64,000 nucleotides of DNA from Aquimarina rhabdastrellae (GTDB lineage Bacteria; Bacteroidota; Bacteroidia; Flavobacteriales; Flavobacteriaceae). Of the stretch, positions 27,608 to 37,604 are shown one piece after another (the stretch's first letter is position 1; the number at the start of each line of letters is the position of its first letter). Under the pieces are notes generated by a model that was not told where the DNA came from, ran no database searches, and saw nothing but the letters and a program-made list of their open reading frames with translations. The translations under genes and the position numbers were made by a program. The stretch is from positions 62,001 through 126,000 of the forward strand of contig CANDNT010000006.1 in NCBI GenBank assembly GCA_947387485.1, written 5' to 3'.

Positions 27608-28276
27608 ATGAAGAGTACTATAAAATTATTAGCATTAGTGATTATAGTAATCAGTGCTATATCTTGTAAAAATGACCGCAAACCTAACTATCAGTTCTTC
27701 CCTAATATGTATGAATCACATGGGTATGAACCTTATAGTGAGCACAAAGTTTTTAAAGGTGGTCAAGAAGCAATGTTACCAGTAGAAGGAACAATTTCTA
27801 GAGGATGGATGCCTTATGAGTTTGAAAATAACACAGAAGGATATAATCTTGCAAAAGATACTTTAAAGAATCCTTTGGCTTATAACGAAGAGAACTTAGA
27901 AAAAGGAAAAGAACTTTACACTATCTACTGTGGTATTTGTCACGGAGCAAAAGGTAAAGGTAAAGGTGATCTTGTTAAAAGAGAGAAAATACTAGGAGTA
28001 CCAAGCTATGATTCAAGAGAGATTACAGAAGGTAGTATTTACCATGTAATGTACTACGGGATTAACTCGATGGGATCTTATGCAGCTCAAACTAGTGAAC
28101 ATGAGCGTTGGCAAATTGTTCAGTATGTAGAAAAACTTAAAGCTGACTTAGAAGGACGTACACCACGTCTTGATAGTAATGCTCCTGTAGTAGCTGTTGA
28201 AGAGGCAGTACATGATGAAGCTCATGCTACAGAAGGACATGCAGAAGAAAACCACAAAGAAGAAGCACATCACTAG
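27608..28276 (+). CDS. actE: alternative complex III subunit ActE, monoheme cytochrome c lipoprotein
   Basis: The 222-residue protein has a lipoprotein signal (LALVIIVISAISCKND, lipid Cys 20) and one cytochrome c domain with CGICHGAKGKGKGD near residue 108 and a Met-containing C-terminal segment. ActE is the monoheme subunit that hands electrons to the terminal oxidase or a soluble carrier. The last 30 residues are His/Glu-rich (HDEAHATEGHAEENHKEEAH), an unstructured, possibly metal-binding tail like those in the neighbouring ActF and CoxA. It lies between actD and actF. Confidence 0.92.
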   Translation: MKSTIKLLALVIIVISAISCKNDRKPNYQFFPNMYESHGYEPYSEHKVFKGGQEAMLPVEGTISRGWMPYEFENNTEGYNLAKDTLKNPLAYNEENLEKGKELYTIYCGICHGAKGKGKGDLVKREKILGVPSYDSREITEGSIYHVMYYGINSMGSYAAQTSEHERWQIVQYVEKLKADLEGRTPRLDSNAPVVAVEEAVHDEAHATEGHAEENHKEEAHH

Positions 28277-28319
28277 TGAGTGTATTAATTAAAGTAAAGA
28301 ATAACGATATTATATAGAT

Positions 28320-29657
28320 ATGTATACGCTATCAAACAAACTAAGATTACTTTCTATCGTTCTTATGGTAGTTGGAGCTGTAGGTCTAGTAGCTGGATTT
28401 TTAAAAGCACCGAGTACTATAGATGATGTAAAAGAAATTATGGCAGCGCATGATGCACACGGTGGTGGGCATGGTGAAGCTACAACAGATGCTCATGCAG
28501 CACCTAGTCATGGTGAGACAGAAGCTCATGGAGATGATGCTCACGGTGGTGATGCACATTATGAGCATGTATTACACCAATTACAAAATAAACCTTGGGC
28601 AGCATTATATGTTGCAGCATTCTTTTTCTTTATGATATCGTTAGGAGTGCTAGCCTTTTATGCAATTCAATATGCTGCACAATCAGGTTGGTCTCCAGTA
28701 TTATTTAGAGTAATGGAAGCTATTACGGCATATATGGTACCAGGTGGTATTATTATGTTCGTTATCCTAGCTTTATCTGGGTTCCATATCAACCATTTAT
28801 TTGTTTGGGCAGATCCAGAGGTTGTTGCTCATGATAAATTGATTCAAGGTAAATCAGGATGGTTAAATGGTACAGGTCTTGTTATTAGAGCAGCAATCTA
28901 TTTAGCTGGTTGGTTAGCTTACCGTCATTTTGCAGTTAAGTTTTCTAGAAAGCAAGACGAAGCAACAGATGATACTTGGTACAAAAAGAGTTTTAAATTC
29001 TCAGCAGCATTCTTAGTATTCTTTATTTATACAGAATCTATGATGTCTTGGGATTGGATTATGAGTTTTGATCCACACTGGTTTAGTACATTATTTGGAT
29101 GGTATGTGTTTGCAGGATTATTTGTAAGTGGTATCACAACAATTGCTTTAATCACTATATACTTGAAATCTAAAGGATACTTAGAATTTGTTAATGATAG
29201 TCATATTCATGATTTAGCAAAATTCATGTTTGGTATTAGTGTATTCTGGACTTACTTATGGTTCTCTCAATTTATGTTAATATGGTATTCTAATATTCCA
29301 GAAGAGGTAACTTATTTCATTACAAGAATTGATGATTATAATATTACATTCTTTGGTATGTTAGTTATGAACTTTATATTCCCATTATTACTATTAATAA
29401 ACAGTGATTTCAAGAGAATCAATTGGCTTGTAATTGCAGCTGGTATAGTAATTTTATGTGGACACTACGTTGATGTATTCAATATGATCATGCCTGCAAC
29501 GGTAGGGAAATCTTGGTTCATTGGATTACCAGAAATTAGTGCAGTGTTATTATTCTTAGGATTGTTTATTTTTGTGGTCTTTACAGCTTTAACTAAAGCA
29601 CCATTATTAGCTAAGCGTAATCCTTATATCGAAGAAAGTAAACACTTTCACTACTAA
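28320..29657 (+). CDS. actF: alternative complex III subunit ActF, NrfD-like membrane protein
   Basis: The 445-residue integral membrane protein has about ten transmembrane segments and is the second NrfD-like subunit (paralogous to ActC). Recognisable stretches are GLVIRAAIYLAGWLAYRHFA, ESMMSWDWIMSFDPHWFSTL and FNMIMPATVGKSWFIGLPE. Between the first two membrane segments (about residues 42-85) there is a His/Gly/Ala/Asp-rich loop (HDAHGGGHGEA, HGDDAHGGDAHYEH). It follows actE after 43 bp and precedes coxB after 33 bp. Confidence 0.93.
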   Translation: MYTLSNKLRLLSIVLMVVGAVGLVAGFLKAPSTIDDVKEIMAAHDAHGGGHGEATTDAHAAPSHGETEAHGDDAHGGDAHYEHVLHQLQNKPWAALYVAAFFFFMISLGVLAFYAIQYAAQSGWSPVLFRVMEAITAYMVPGGIIMFVILALSGFHINHLFVWADPEVVAHDKLIQGKSGWLNGTGLVIRAAIYLAGWLAYRHFAVKFSRKQDEATDDTWYKKSFKFSAAFLVFFIYTESMMSWDWIMSFDPHWFSTLFGWYVFAGLFVSGITTIALITIYLKSKGYLEFVNDSHIHDLAKFMFGISVFWTYLWFSQFMLIWYSNIPEEVTYFITRIDDYNITFFGMLVMNFIFPLLLLINSDFKRINWLVIAAGIVILCGHYVDVFNMIMPATVGKSWFIGLPEISAVLLFLGLFIFVVFTALTKAPLLAKRNPYIEESKHFHY

Positions 29658-29690
29658 TAATTGAATTATATAAAAGAAAGATAGATAAAA

Positions 29691-30767
29691 ATGACTGTAT
29701 TTCTAACCATAATAGTAATAGCACTTTTTGGGATAACAATTTGGCAAATGTCAAAAATTGTAAACTTATCTCAAGGAGTTGGAATACCTGATTCTCAAAT
29801 AGCAAATGATGAGGATAACAACATGCAAGGTAAAATAATGCTAGCCTTTGTTGCCTTCTTATATGTATTAATGGGATATTGCTTTATACAATATAGATCA
29901 TATTTCTTACCAGAAACTGCATCAGAGCATGGTATCGAATACGATAGATTGATGATGATTTCTGTAGTATTAATTATGATTGTTCAATTAATTACTCAAG
30001 TTTTATTACACTTTTTTGCTTACAAATACAGAGGTAATAAAGACAGAAAAGCATTATTCTATGCAGATAATGATAAATTAGAATTTATTTGGACTATTAT
30101 TCCAGTTATTGTTTTAGCAGGATTAATTATTTATGGATTATTCACTTGGACTGATATTATGAATATCGATGAGAATGAAGGTGATCCAGTTATAGTTGAA
30201 TTATATGCTAAGCAATTTGCTTGGGAAGCTCGTTATGCAGGTAAAGATAGCGAGTTAGGAAAAGCTAACGTTCGTTTTATTCAAGGAGTAAATACTATTG
30301 GTGTTGATGCTTCAGATCCATATGCAATGGATGATGTTATCGCAAATGAATTACATTTACCTGTAGGTAGAAAAGTAATTTTCAAAATGAGATCTCAAGA
30401 TGTATTACACTCAGCATACATGCCTCACTTTAGAGCACAAATGAATGTTGTTCCAGGTATGATTACTGAGTTTGCATATACTCCAATATTGACTACTGAA
30501 GAAATGCGTCAATCTGATTACATGGTTGAAAAAGTTCAAACAATTAATGAAATCAGAAAAGAGAAGAGTAAAGAATTAGTTGCTAAAGGTGATGAGCCAT
30601 TAGAACCATATACTTTTGATTACTATTTATTGTGTAACAAAATTTGTGGAGCTTCTCACTATAACATGCAAATGAAAATAGTTGTAGAATCTGAAGAAGA
30701 TTACAACGCATGGTTAAAAAAGCAAAAAACTTTTAAAGAAGTAATTTCTGCTCAAGCAGCAAACTAA
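29691..30767 (+). CDS. coxB: cytochrome c oxidase subunit II
   Basis: The 358-residue protein has an extra N-terminal membrane helix (FLTIIVIALFGITIWQM) and further hydrophobic segments to about residue 150, as in other Bacteroidota. A periplasmic cupredoxin domain follows with the CuA site: HSAYMPHFRAQMN supplies the first His, and CNKICGASHYNM supplies the two Cys, the second His and the Met. CuA receives electrons from cytochrome c or the ActA/ActE hemes. Its place directly after actF fits the purified complex III-oxidase supercomplex in F. johnsoniae. Confidence 0.95.
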   Translation: MTVFLTIIVIALFGITIWQMSKIVNLSQGVGIPDSQIANDEDNNMQGKIMLAFVAFLYVLMGYCFIQYRSYFLPETASEHGIEYDRLMMISVVLIMIVQLITQVLLHFFAYKYRGNKDRKALFYADNDKLEFIWTIIPVIVLAGLIIYGLFTWTDIMNIDENEGDPVIVELYAKQFAWEARYAGKDSELGKANVRFIQGVNTIGVDASDPYAMDDVIANELHLPVGRKVIFKMRSQDVLHSAYMPHFRAQMNVVPGMITEFAYTPILTTEEMRQSDYMVEKVQTINEIRKEKSKELVAKGDEPLEPYTFDYYLLCNKICGASHYNMQMKIVVESEEDYNAWLKKQKTFKEVISAQAAN

Positions 30768-30816
30768 TCGCTTCAAATTAAGAAATAATAGTAAAATATT
30801 AAATAAACAATACCAA

Positions 30817-32634
30817 ATGTCAGCAACAGCAGTACACGCAGATGATCACGCTCACGAACATGAGCATCACCATAAAGAGACATTTATAACTAAGTATATC
30901 TTTAGTATTGATCATAAGATGATCGCTAAGCAATACTTAATTACAGGTCTTATTATGGGTACAATTGGTATCCTAATGTCAATTCTTTTTAGAATTCAAT
31001 TAGCTTGGCCAGATGAATCTTTCACAATTTTTGAAATATTCTTAGGAAAATGGGCTCCAGACGGAGTGATGGATCCTAATGCTTATTTGGCTTTAGTAAC
31101 TATACATGGTACGATAATGGTATTTTTCGTACTTACAGCGGGATTAAGTGGTACATTTAGTAACCTTTTAATTCCATTACAAATTGGAGCACGAGATATG
31201 GCTTCAGGATTTATGAACATGGTTTCTTACTGGTTGTTCTTCTTAAGTAGTGTTATTATGGTAATGTCTCTTTTTGTTGAGGCTGGACCAGCTGCTGCAG
31301 GATGGACAATTTACCCTCCATTAAGTGCTTTACCACAAGCAATGGGAGGATCAGGAGCAGGTATGACTTTATGGTTAGTATCTATGGCTATTTTCATCGC
31401 ATCTTCTTTATTAGGTTCTCTTAACTATGTTGTTACAGTATTGAACTTAAGAACAAAAGGAATGTCAATGACTCGTATGCCATTAACTATTTGGGCATTC
31501 TTTGTAACTGCTATCATTGGTATCGTATCATTCCCTGTTTTATTATCTGCTGCATTATTATTAATCATGGATAGAAGTTTTGGAACATCATTCTTCTTAA
31601 GTGATATCTATATTTCAGGAGAAGTATTACACAATCAAGGTGGATCTCCAGTATTATTTGAGCATTTATTTTGGTTCTTAGGTCACCCAGAGGTATATAT
31701 TGTATTATTACCTGCATTAGGAATAACATCTGAGATTATAGCAACAAATGCTCGTAAACCTATTTTTGGTTATCGTGCGATGATTGCTTCGATTTTAGCA
31801 ATCGCATTCTTATCGACGATTGTATGGGGTCACCATATGTTCGTATCAGGAATGAATCCATTCTTAGGATCTGTATTTACATTTACAACATTATTAATTG
31901 CGATTCCATCTGCAGTAAAAGCATTTAACTATATTACTACACTATGGAAAGGTAACTTACAGTTTAACCCAGCAATGCTATTCTCTATTGGATTAGTGTC
32001 TACTTTCATTACTGGTGGTTTAACTGGAATTATCTTAGGAGATAGTACATTAGATATTAACGTACATGATACTTATTTTGTAGTAGCTCACTTCCACTTA
32101 GTAATGGGTATATCTGCATTATATGGATTATTTGCAGGAGTTTATCATTGGTTCCCTAAGATGTATGGTAAAATGATGAACAAGAAGTTAGGTTATATTC
32201 ACTTCTGGTTTACTGCTATCGGTGCTTATGGAGTATTCTTCCCAATGCACTTTGTAGGTATGGCAGGATTACCACGTCGTTATTATAACAATACTAACTT
32301 CCCATATTTCGATGATTTACAAGATACAAACGTATTGATTACTATGTTTGCAATCATGACAGCATTAGTACAGTTAGTATTTATCTATAACTTTATCCAT
32401 TCAATTTTCTACGGAAAGAAAGCTGAGCAAAACCCATGGAAATCTAATACTCTAGAATGGACAACTCCAGTTGAGCATATTCACGGAAACTGGCCAGGAG
32501 AAATTCCAGAAGTTCACAGATGGGCTTATGATTATAGTAAAACTAGAGAAGATGGTGAGTATGTGATTCCAGGGCAAGATTATGCTCCACAAACAATACC
32601 ATTACAAGAAAATGAAGAAGAATTACATCACTAA
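30817..32634 (+). CDS. coxA: cytochrome c oxidase subunit I
   Basis: The 605-residue 12-helix heme-copper oxidase subunit carries the conserved ligands. They are VTIHGTIMVF near helix II, the CuB/cross-link motif LGHPEVYIVLLPALG, the WGHHMFVSGM pair, and HDTYFVVAHFHLVMG with heme a3 and heme a ligands. It reduces oxygen to water and pumps protons. The N-terminus is a His-rich tail (HADDHAHEHEHHHKE) and the C-terminus ends EEELHH. It is the last gene of the operon; subunit III is not in this window. A strong terminator follows. Confidence 0.96.
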   Translation: MSATAVHADDHAHEHEHHHKETFITKYIFSIDHKMIAKQYLITGLIMGTIGILMSILFRIQLAWPDESFTIFEIFLGKWAPDGVMDPNAYLALVTIHGTIMVFFVLTAGLSGTFSNLLIPLQIGARDMASGFMNMVSYWLFFLSSVIMVMSLFVEAGPAAAGWTIYPPLSALPQAMGGSGAGMTLWLVSMAIFIASSLLGSLNYVVTVLNLRTKGMSMTRMPLTIWAFFVTAIIGIVSFPVLLSAALLLIMDRSFGTSFFLSDIYISGEVLHNQGGSPVLFEHLFWFLGHPEVYIVLLPALGITSEIIATNARKPIFGYRAMIASILAIAFLSTIVWGHHMFVSGMNPFLGSVFTFTTLLIAIPSAVKAFNYITTLWKGNLQFNPAMLFSIGLVSTFITGGLTGIILGDSTLDINVHDTYFVVAHFHLVMGISALYGLFAGVYHWFPKMYGKMMNKKLGYIHFWFTAIGAYGVFFPMHFVGMAGLPRRYYNNTNFPYFDDLQDTNVLITMFAIMTALVQLVFIYNFIHSIFYGKKAEQNPWKSNTLEWTTPVEHIHGNWPGEIPEVHRWAYDYSKTREDGEYVIPGQDYAPQTIPLQENEEELHH

Positions 32635-32653
32635 GATGTATCTTATATAAATT

Positions 32654-32694
32654 AAAAGAAAGCCTTTTCAAATCATTTGAAAAGGCTTTCTTTT
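32654..32694 (+). terminator. terminator of the act-cox operon
   Basis: A perfect 20-bp inverted repeat with a single central base (arms 32654-32673 and 32675-32694), containing AGCCTTTTCAAAT/ATTTGAAAAGGCT and flanked by A and T runs. It is the strongest stem in the window. Confidence 0.9.
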
Positions 32695-32700
32695 TTCTGC

Positions 32701-32708
32701 TATCTTTG
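32701..32708 (+). promoter_or_regulatory. -7 element for ruvB
   Basis: TATCTTTG fits TAnnTTTG and lies directly after the act-cox terminator. The -33 position falls inside the terminator's T-rich arm. It predicts a 75-nt leader to the ruvB ATG at 32790. Confidence 0.55.
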
Positions 32709-32789
32709 CTTTAAGGTGAATTGTAAATAATATTATAAAAGCCATGAAGCCTTTTAAAACTAGTTATAACTAGGAAAGTGATATTACTT

Positions 32790-33812
32790 ATGAATGAAAA
32801 TTTAGATCCTACAAATGACAATTTTTCTAGAGAAGAACTCGATATAGAAAGAGCTTTAAGACCTCTTGCTTTTGAGGATTTCTCTGGACAAGACCAAGTG
32901 TTAGAAAACCTAAAAGTGTTTGTACAAGCTGCAAATCTTAGAGAAGAGGCTTTGGATCATACCTTATTTCATGGACCTCCAGGTTTAGGTAAAACTACAT
33001 TGGCTAATATTTTGGCAAATGAATTGGGAGTAGGGATTAAAATCACTTCTGGGCCAGTTTTGGATAAACCTGGTGACTTAGCGGGATTATTGACAAACTT
33101 AGATGATAGAGATATCTTATTTATTGATGAGATTCACCGTTTAAGCCCTATAGTAGAAGAATATCTGTATTCTGCTATGGAAGATTACAAGATTGATATC
33201 ATGATAGAAAGCGGTCCTAATGCCCGTACGGTTCAAATCAATCTTAATCCGTTTACATTAGTAGGAGCAACCACAAGATCAGGGTTACTAACAGCACCTA
33301 TGAGAGCTCGTTTTGGAATACAGTGTCGATTACAATATTATACTACAGAATTACTTGCTACAATTGTACAACGTAGTGCACATATCTTGAGAGTTCCTAT
33401 TTCTATGGAAGCAGCTATTGAGATTGCTGGGAGAAGTAGAGGAACACCTCGTATAGCTAATGCATTATTGCGTAGAGTACGTGATTTTGCACAAATTAAA
33501 GGTAATGGTAAGATAGATATAGAAATCGCAAAATTCGCGCTAAAAGCACTTAATGTGGATGCACATGGTCTTGATGAAATGGATAATAAGATATTACTTA
33601 CCATTATTGATAAATTTAAAGGCGGTCCTGTAGGATTAACCACAATAGCGACTGCTGTAAGTGAAAGTGCCGAAACTATCGAAGAAGTTTATGAACCTTT
33701 TTTAATTCAACAAGGATTTATTTTAAGAACTCCAAGAGGAAGAGAAGTAACAGAATTAGCTTATAAACACCTTGGTAGAACCAAAGGAGGAATTCAAGGA
33801 GGTTTGTTTTAA
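32790..33812 (+). CDS. ruvB: Holliday junction branch-migration DNA helicase RuvB
   Basis: From the ATG at 32790 (an in-frame alternative lies at 32778) the product is 340 residues, the usual RuvB length. It has [20 protein letters not shown], Walker [17 protein letters not shown], Walker [19 protein letters not shown], sensor [18 protein letters not shown] and the winged-helix C-terminus ([18 protein letters not shown]). RuvB hexamers drive branch migration with RuvA. ruvB directly follows the act-cox operon, and a KAP NTPase gene begins nine bases after its stop. Confidence 0.97.
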   Translation: MNENLDPTNDNFSREELDIERALRPLAFEDFSGQDQVLENLKVFVQAANLREEALDHTLFHGPPGLGKTTLANILANELGVGIKITSGPVLDKPGDLAGLLTNLDDRDILFIDEIHRLSPIVEEYLYSAMEDYKIDIMIESGPNARTVQINLNPFTLVGATTRSGLLTAPMRARFGIQCRLQYYTTELLATIVQRSAHILRVPISMEAAIEIAGRSRGTPRIANALLRRVRDFAQIKGNGKIDIEIAKFALKALNVDAHGLDEMDNKILLTIIDKFKGGPVGLTTIATAVSESAETIEEVYEPFLIQQGFILRTPRGREVTELAYKHLGRTKGGIQGGLF

Positions 33813-33821
33813 AAAACAGCT

Positions 33822-35294
33822 ATGATTGAATCTAAACTTGAAAAAATTGAGATACCTGATTCTGAATTTAATAATATTTTAGAAAGTAGTAATAAAGTAT
33901 TTTTTTCTGGAGTTTTTGGTAGTGGTAAAACCACTTTTTTAAATGATTTCTTTTTTAATAATGATGCTTATAAAAAGATTCATCTTTTTCCTGTTAATTA
34001 TTCTATAGTTAATAATAAAGATATTCTGGAGTTAATCAAGTATGATATTTTAATTCATCTATTAGTTGAAGTAAGTGATGAGGATTTTGAAAAATTAGAA
34101 ATTCCTTATGAAATAACGCTTTGGTATTATATTTTAAGTGATAAAAATATTGACGATAAACTATCATTTTTTACTCCTTTTTTGAATGTAGTTCATGGTT
34201 TTGGAAATATAATAGAAAAGTGTTCAGATAAACTTATAAAGCTTAAAAATGGGTTTTTAGAGTATCACAAACAATTTCAGGTTGATGAAAAATTTGAAGT
34301 AGAAAGTTTTTTAGATGTTAGTAAACAAAGAGGTCATATTTATGAAGAGGACTTTTATACAGAACTTATTAGAGCATTAATTAATACTTTAAAAACTAAA
34401 AAGAAAGAAATAGTTTTAGTAGTTGATGATTTAGATCGATTAGACCCAGAACATATTTTTAGGATTTTGAATGTTTTTTCGTCAAATTTTGATTTCTTAG
34501 GAAAAGAAAATGATAATAAATTTGATTTCGATAAGATAATTTTAGTTGGTGATTACAATAATCTAAGAAATATTTTTTGGCATAAATATGGTTTTGGTAC
34601 TGATTTTAAAGGATATATTAATAAGTTTTATGACAATATTTATTGGCATGATGTAAGTAAATTGATTAACGAATCAATACATAGATACTTTGATAGTATT
34701 AACGTTAATACTTTTAGTGATTTTTCATTGAATAATATAACAGGAGGATATATACGTTATGTTATAGAAAAGTTGATAGAAAATAATTTTATTGTATTTA
34801 GAGATCTTATAAAGTTTAATAAGGAATTGAATTTTAATCGTTTGTCTAATTTAAAACATAATGCAAAGATAAAAAGATATAAAAAGACAATACTTGGTTC
34901 TTATAATTGTAATGCAGAATATCTCATCTTTTTTCTTATATCATTTTTTGAAAATGAATATGAATTAATGAATGTTTTAGAAAAAATGAGTGATTTAAAC
35001 AATATAGTTGAAGGAGATTATAATGATCAAAATAACTTAGATAAAATATGTGATTTATTGTTTCTTAGCAAGCATGATAATTTTAATAATAAATTAGACA
35101 GTTCGATTGAATTAGAATATAAAGATTATGTTTTTGAATGTGATTTAACTACCTCTAATTATTTAAAAAGTGCAACTTTTTCTTCAATAAAAAGAAAAGA
35201 TAACGATGAAAGTATTAATGAAAATGATGTTAGAATTAATTTTTTTGAAGTTTTAAAAGAAACAACTAAAATATATCTGGATTTTATAAACTAG
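33822..35294 (+). CDS. KAP-family P-loop NTPase
   Basis: The 490-residue protein has Walker A FFSGVFGSGKTTFLNDFF (GxxGSGKT, residues about 30-38) and Walker B EIVLVVDDLDRLDPEH (about 199-207), with the DDLDRL pattern typical of KAP NTPases. A sensor-like IILVGDYNNLRNIFWHKYG follows. The C-terminal 220 residues have no recognised motif and no clear membrane helix. Some bacterial KAP proteins act in phage exclusion or membrane signalling; function here is unknown. The gene is visibly more AT-rich than its neighbours, rich in Asn, Lys, Asp, Phe and Ile. It is packed between ruvB and the P450 gene with a short direct repeat at each junction. It looks like a horizontally acquired insertion into an operon. 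Confidence 0.75.
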   Translation: MIESKLEKIEIPDSEFNNILESSNKVFFSGVFGSGKTTFLNDFFFNNDAYKKIHLFPVNYSIVNNKDILELIKYDILIHLLVEVSDEDFEKLEIPYEITLWYYILSDKNIDDKLSFFTPFLNVVHGFGNIIEKCSDKLIKLKNGFLEYHKQFQVDEKFEVESFLDVSKQRGHIYEEDFYTELIRALINTLKTKKKEIVLVVDDLDRLDPEHIFRILNVFSSNFDFLGKENDNKFDFDKIILVGDYNNLRNIFWHKYGFGTDFKGYINKFYDNIYWHDVSKLINESIHRYFDSINVNTFSDFSLNNITGGYIRYVIEKLIENNFIVFRDLIKFNKELNFNRLSNLKHNAKIKRYKKTILGSYNCNAEYLIFFLISFFENEYELMNVLEKMSDLNNIVEGDYNDQNNLDKICDLLFLSKHDNFNNKLDSSIELEYKDYVFECDLTTSNYLKSATFSSIKRKDNDESINENDVRINFFEVLKETTKIYLDFIN

Positions 35295-35310
35295 TATTGT
35301 AAAACAGTAT

Positions 35311-36642
35311 ATGAAAACAAACAAACTTCCTGCTGTATCCTTTTTTAAAGTTTTAAAAAACGCCAAACAAATCCTTAAAAACCCTTTACCATTCCACGAA
35401 GGAAACTTTAAACGTTTTGGAGATACCTTTAGAATTCAATTAGGATTTGGTAAAGAAGTATTAATTACAAGAGATGCTGAATTTGCTAAGCATGTTCTTC
35501 AGAAACAACATAAAAAATATTTCAAATCAGAATTACAAACCAAAGACTTAGGAAAATACCTAGGAAAAGGATTGTTAACCATCAATGGTAATAGTTGGTT
35601 AAAACAAAGAAGACTTATACAACCAGCATTTCATAAAAAGAAGTTAGAAATACTAACCGATACGATAAAGGGAACAGTTTTAGAACAATTAGAACGAATT
35701 CAACCTAACAAAGAACAAGATTTATATGAAATTATGAATGATCTTGCTTTTCAGGTTGTAGCCAAAGCGTTGTTTAGCACTACAGATCTTCAGAACGAAA
35801 TGCGACGATTACAAGAAATAACTGCTGTTGTTCAAAAAATGTTGATCAAAGAAATTCGTCAGCCTTATAAAAAATGGTTGTTTTCGATAAGAGGAGATGT
35901 TAAAAAACATTTAGACTTGATGATAGATGCAAAGAAAATCATTCAAGACGTAATAGATCGTAGGATATCTGAAGCAGAAGAAAAACACGATTTATTAGAT
36001 ATGCTGCTTAATGCAAGATATGAAGATGGTAGTAAAATGAGTCAGGAGCAACTGATAGATGAAATATTAGTTTTCTTTATAGCTGGGCACGAAACAACCT
36101 CTAATGCGCTATCTTTTATGTTAATGCTTTTAGGATTACATCCAGAAGTACAACAAAAATGCTATGAAGAAGCACTGGCTGTAAAAGATACATCTTCTGC
36201 TTTTGAACAACTTAAAGGATACAATTACATTAAAAAAAGTATAGAAGAAACATTACGTTTATATCCACCAGCGTATTTTACAGATCGTCTTTGTATAGAA
36301 GATGATGAATATAAAGGGATACAAGTTCCTAAAGGGACTAATCTATTGATTTCTTTTTATGAAATCCATCGACATGAAGAATACTGGGAACAAGCAAATC
36401 AATTTGACCCAGAAAGATTCAATGTATCAGACAAGAAGCAGAATAGTGAATATTATTTTCCTTTTGGGGCAGGGCCACGCATGTGTATAGGTAATAACTT
36501 TGCTATGTACGAAATGATGATAACCATTGCCGAATTGGTAAAGCAATATGAAATTGTATCTTTGCCTAGTCAAATAGAGGTAGAACCTTTGATTACTTTA
36601 GGCCCTAAATCCGTTAGGTTGCTATGCAAAGTAAGGAAGTGA
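35311..36642 (+). CDS. cytochrome P450
   Basis: The 443-residue heme monooxygenase carries the I-helix AGHETTSNALSF (about 258), the K-helix EETLRLYPP (ExxR, about 312), the PERF-like FDPERFNV and the heme-binding FPFGAGPRMCIGNNFA with the axial Cys near 392. A modest N-terminal segment lacks a membrane anchor, so it is a soluble class I-type enzyme. It most resembles the CYP102/CYP4-like bacterial P450s by the W-R-x-R-(K/R) region (SWLKQRRLIQPAF). The substrate is unknown. It needs an external ferredoxin system that is not adjacent. It lies 16 bp after the KAP gene and 8 bp before queG. Confidence 0.92.
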   Translation: MKTNKLPAVSFFKVLKNAKQILKNPLPFHEGNFKRFGDTFRIQLGFGKEVLITRDAEFAKHVLQKQHKKYFKSELQTKDLGKYLGKGLLTINGNSWLKQRRLIQPAFHKKKLEILTDTIKGTVLEQLERIQPNKEQDLYEIMNDLAFQVVAKALFSTTDLQNEMRRLQEITAVVQKMLIKEIRQPYKKWLFSIRGDVKKHLDLMIDAKKIIQDVIDRRISEAEEKHDLLDMLLNARYEDGSKMSQEQLIDEILVFFIAGHETTSNALSFMLMLLGLHPEVQQKCYEEALAVKDTSSAFEQLKGYNYIKKSIEETLRLYPPAYFTDRLCIEDDEYKGIQVPKGTNLLISFYEIHRHEEYWEQANQFDPERFNVSDKKQNSEYYFPFGAGPRMCIGNNFAMYEMMITIAELVKQYEIVSLPSQIEVEPLITLGPKSVRLLCKVRK

Positions 36643-36650
36643 AGAGATAG

Positions 36651-37577
36651 ATGAATACTAAAGAAACATATACACAAATGATCAAAACCGAAGCAAAACG
36701 CCTCGGTTTTTTGTCATGTGGTATCAGTCAAGCGGATTTTTTGGAAGAAGAAGCACCACGATTAGAAAAGTGGCTCAATGAAAATCGACATGGCAAAATG
36801 CAGTATATGGAGAATCACTTTGAAAAGCGTTTAGATCCTCGATTATTAGTAGATGGAGCAAAAAGTGTAGTCTCACTTTTATATAATTACTATCCCACGG
36901 CAAAACAAGAAGACCCAGAAGCACCTAAGATATCAAAATATGCATATGGGCAGGATTACCATCACGTTATCAAAGCAAAGCTCAAGACCTTATTAGAGTT
37001 TATCAATGAAGAAATAGGAGAGGTAGGTGGTAGAGCATTTGTTGACTCAGCACCAGTACTAGACAAAGCATGGGCTAAACGTAGTGGATTAGGATGGATA
37101 GGAAAGAATAGTAATTTATTAACTCAAAAAGTAGGTTCGTTTTATTTTATAGCAGAGTTGATTATCGATTTAGATTTGAGTTATGATACACCAGTTACAG
37201 ATCATTGTGGTACATGTACGGCTTGTATTGATGCATGTCCCACTGAAGCTATAGTAGCACCATATGTAGTAGACGGAAGTAAATGTATTTCTTATTTTAC
37301 TATAGAACTCAAAGATGAGATTCCGTTGAGTAATAAAGGAAGTTTTGATAATTGGATGTTTGGATGTGATGTATGTCAAGATGTATGCCCTTGGAATCGA
37401 TTTTCAAAAGCGCATAGTGAACCATTATTTGACCCTCATCCAGAACTATTAACAATGACTAAAAAAGATTGGGAAGAGATTACTCAAGAAGTTTTTAGTA
37501 AGGTATTTAAAAAGTCAGCTGTTAAGCGAACAAAGTTTAGCGGACTGACTAGAAATATTTCGTTTTTATCTGATTAA
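36651..37577 (+). CDS. queG: epoxyqueuosine reductase QueG
   Basis: The 308-residue protein is the cobalamin- and iron-sulfur-dependent enzyme for the last step of queuosine synthesis in tRNA. It has [14 protein letters not shown] at the start, the [20 protein letters not shown] and [17 protein letters not shown] segments, and two ferredoxin-like [4Fe-4S] motifs: [16 protein letters not shown] with a following Cys near 212, and [13 protein letters not shown]. It is the compact form without the C-terminal HEAT repeats of some homologues. It ends the ruvB-KAP-P450-queG run; maeB follows with its own promoter. Confidence 0.94.
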   Translation: MNTKETYTQMIKTEAKRLGFLSCGISQADFLEEEAPRLEKWLNENRHGKMQYMENHFEKRLDPRLLVDGAKSVVSLLYNYYPTAKQEDPEAPKISKYAYGQDYHHVIKAKLKTLLEFINEEIGEVGGRAFVDSAPVLDKAWAKRSGLGWIGKNSNLLTQKVGSFYFIAELIIDLDLSYDTPVTDHCGTCTACIDACPTEAIVAPYVVDGSKCISYFTIELKDEIPLSNKGSFDNWMFGCDVCQDVCPWNRFSKAHSEPLFDPHPELLTMTKKDWEEITQEVFSKVFKKSAVKRTKFSGLTRNISFLSD

Positions 37578-37604
37578 CAAATTTTTAAAATAAAAGTCGA
37601 AAAA

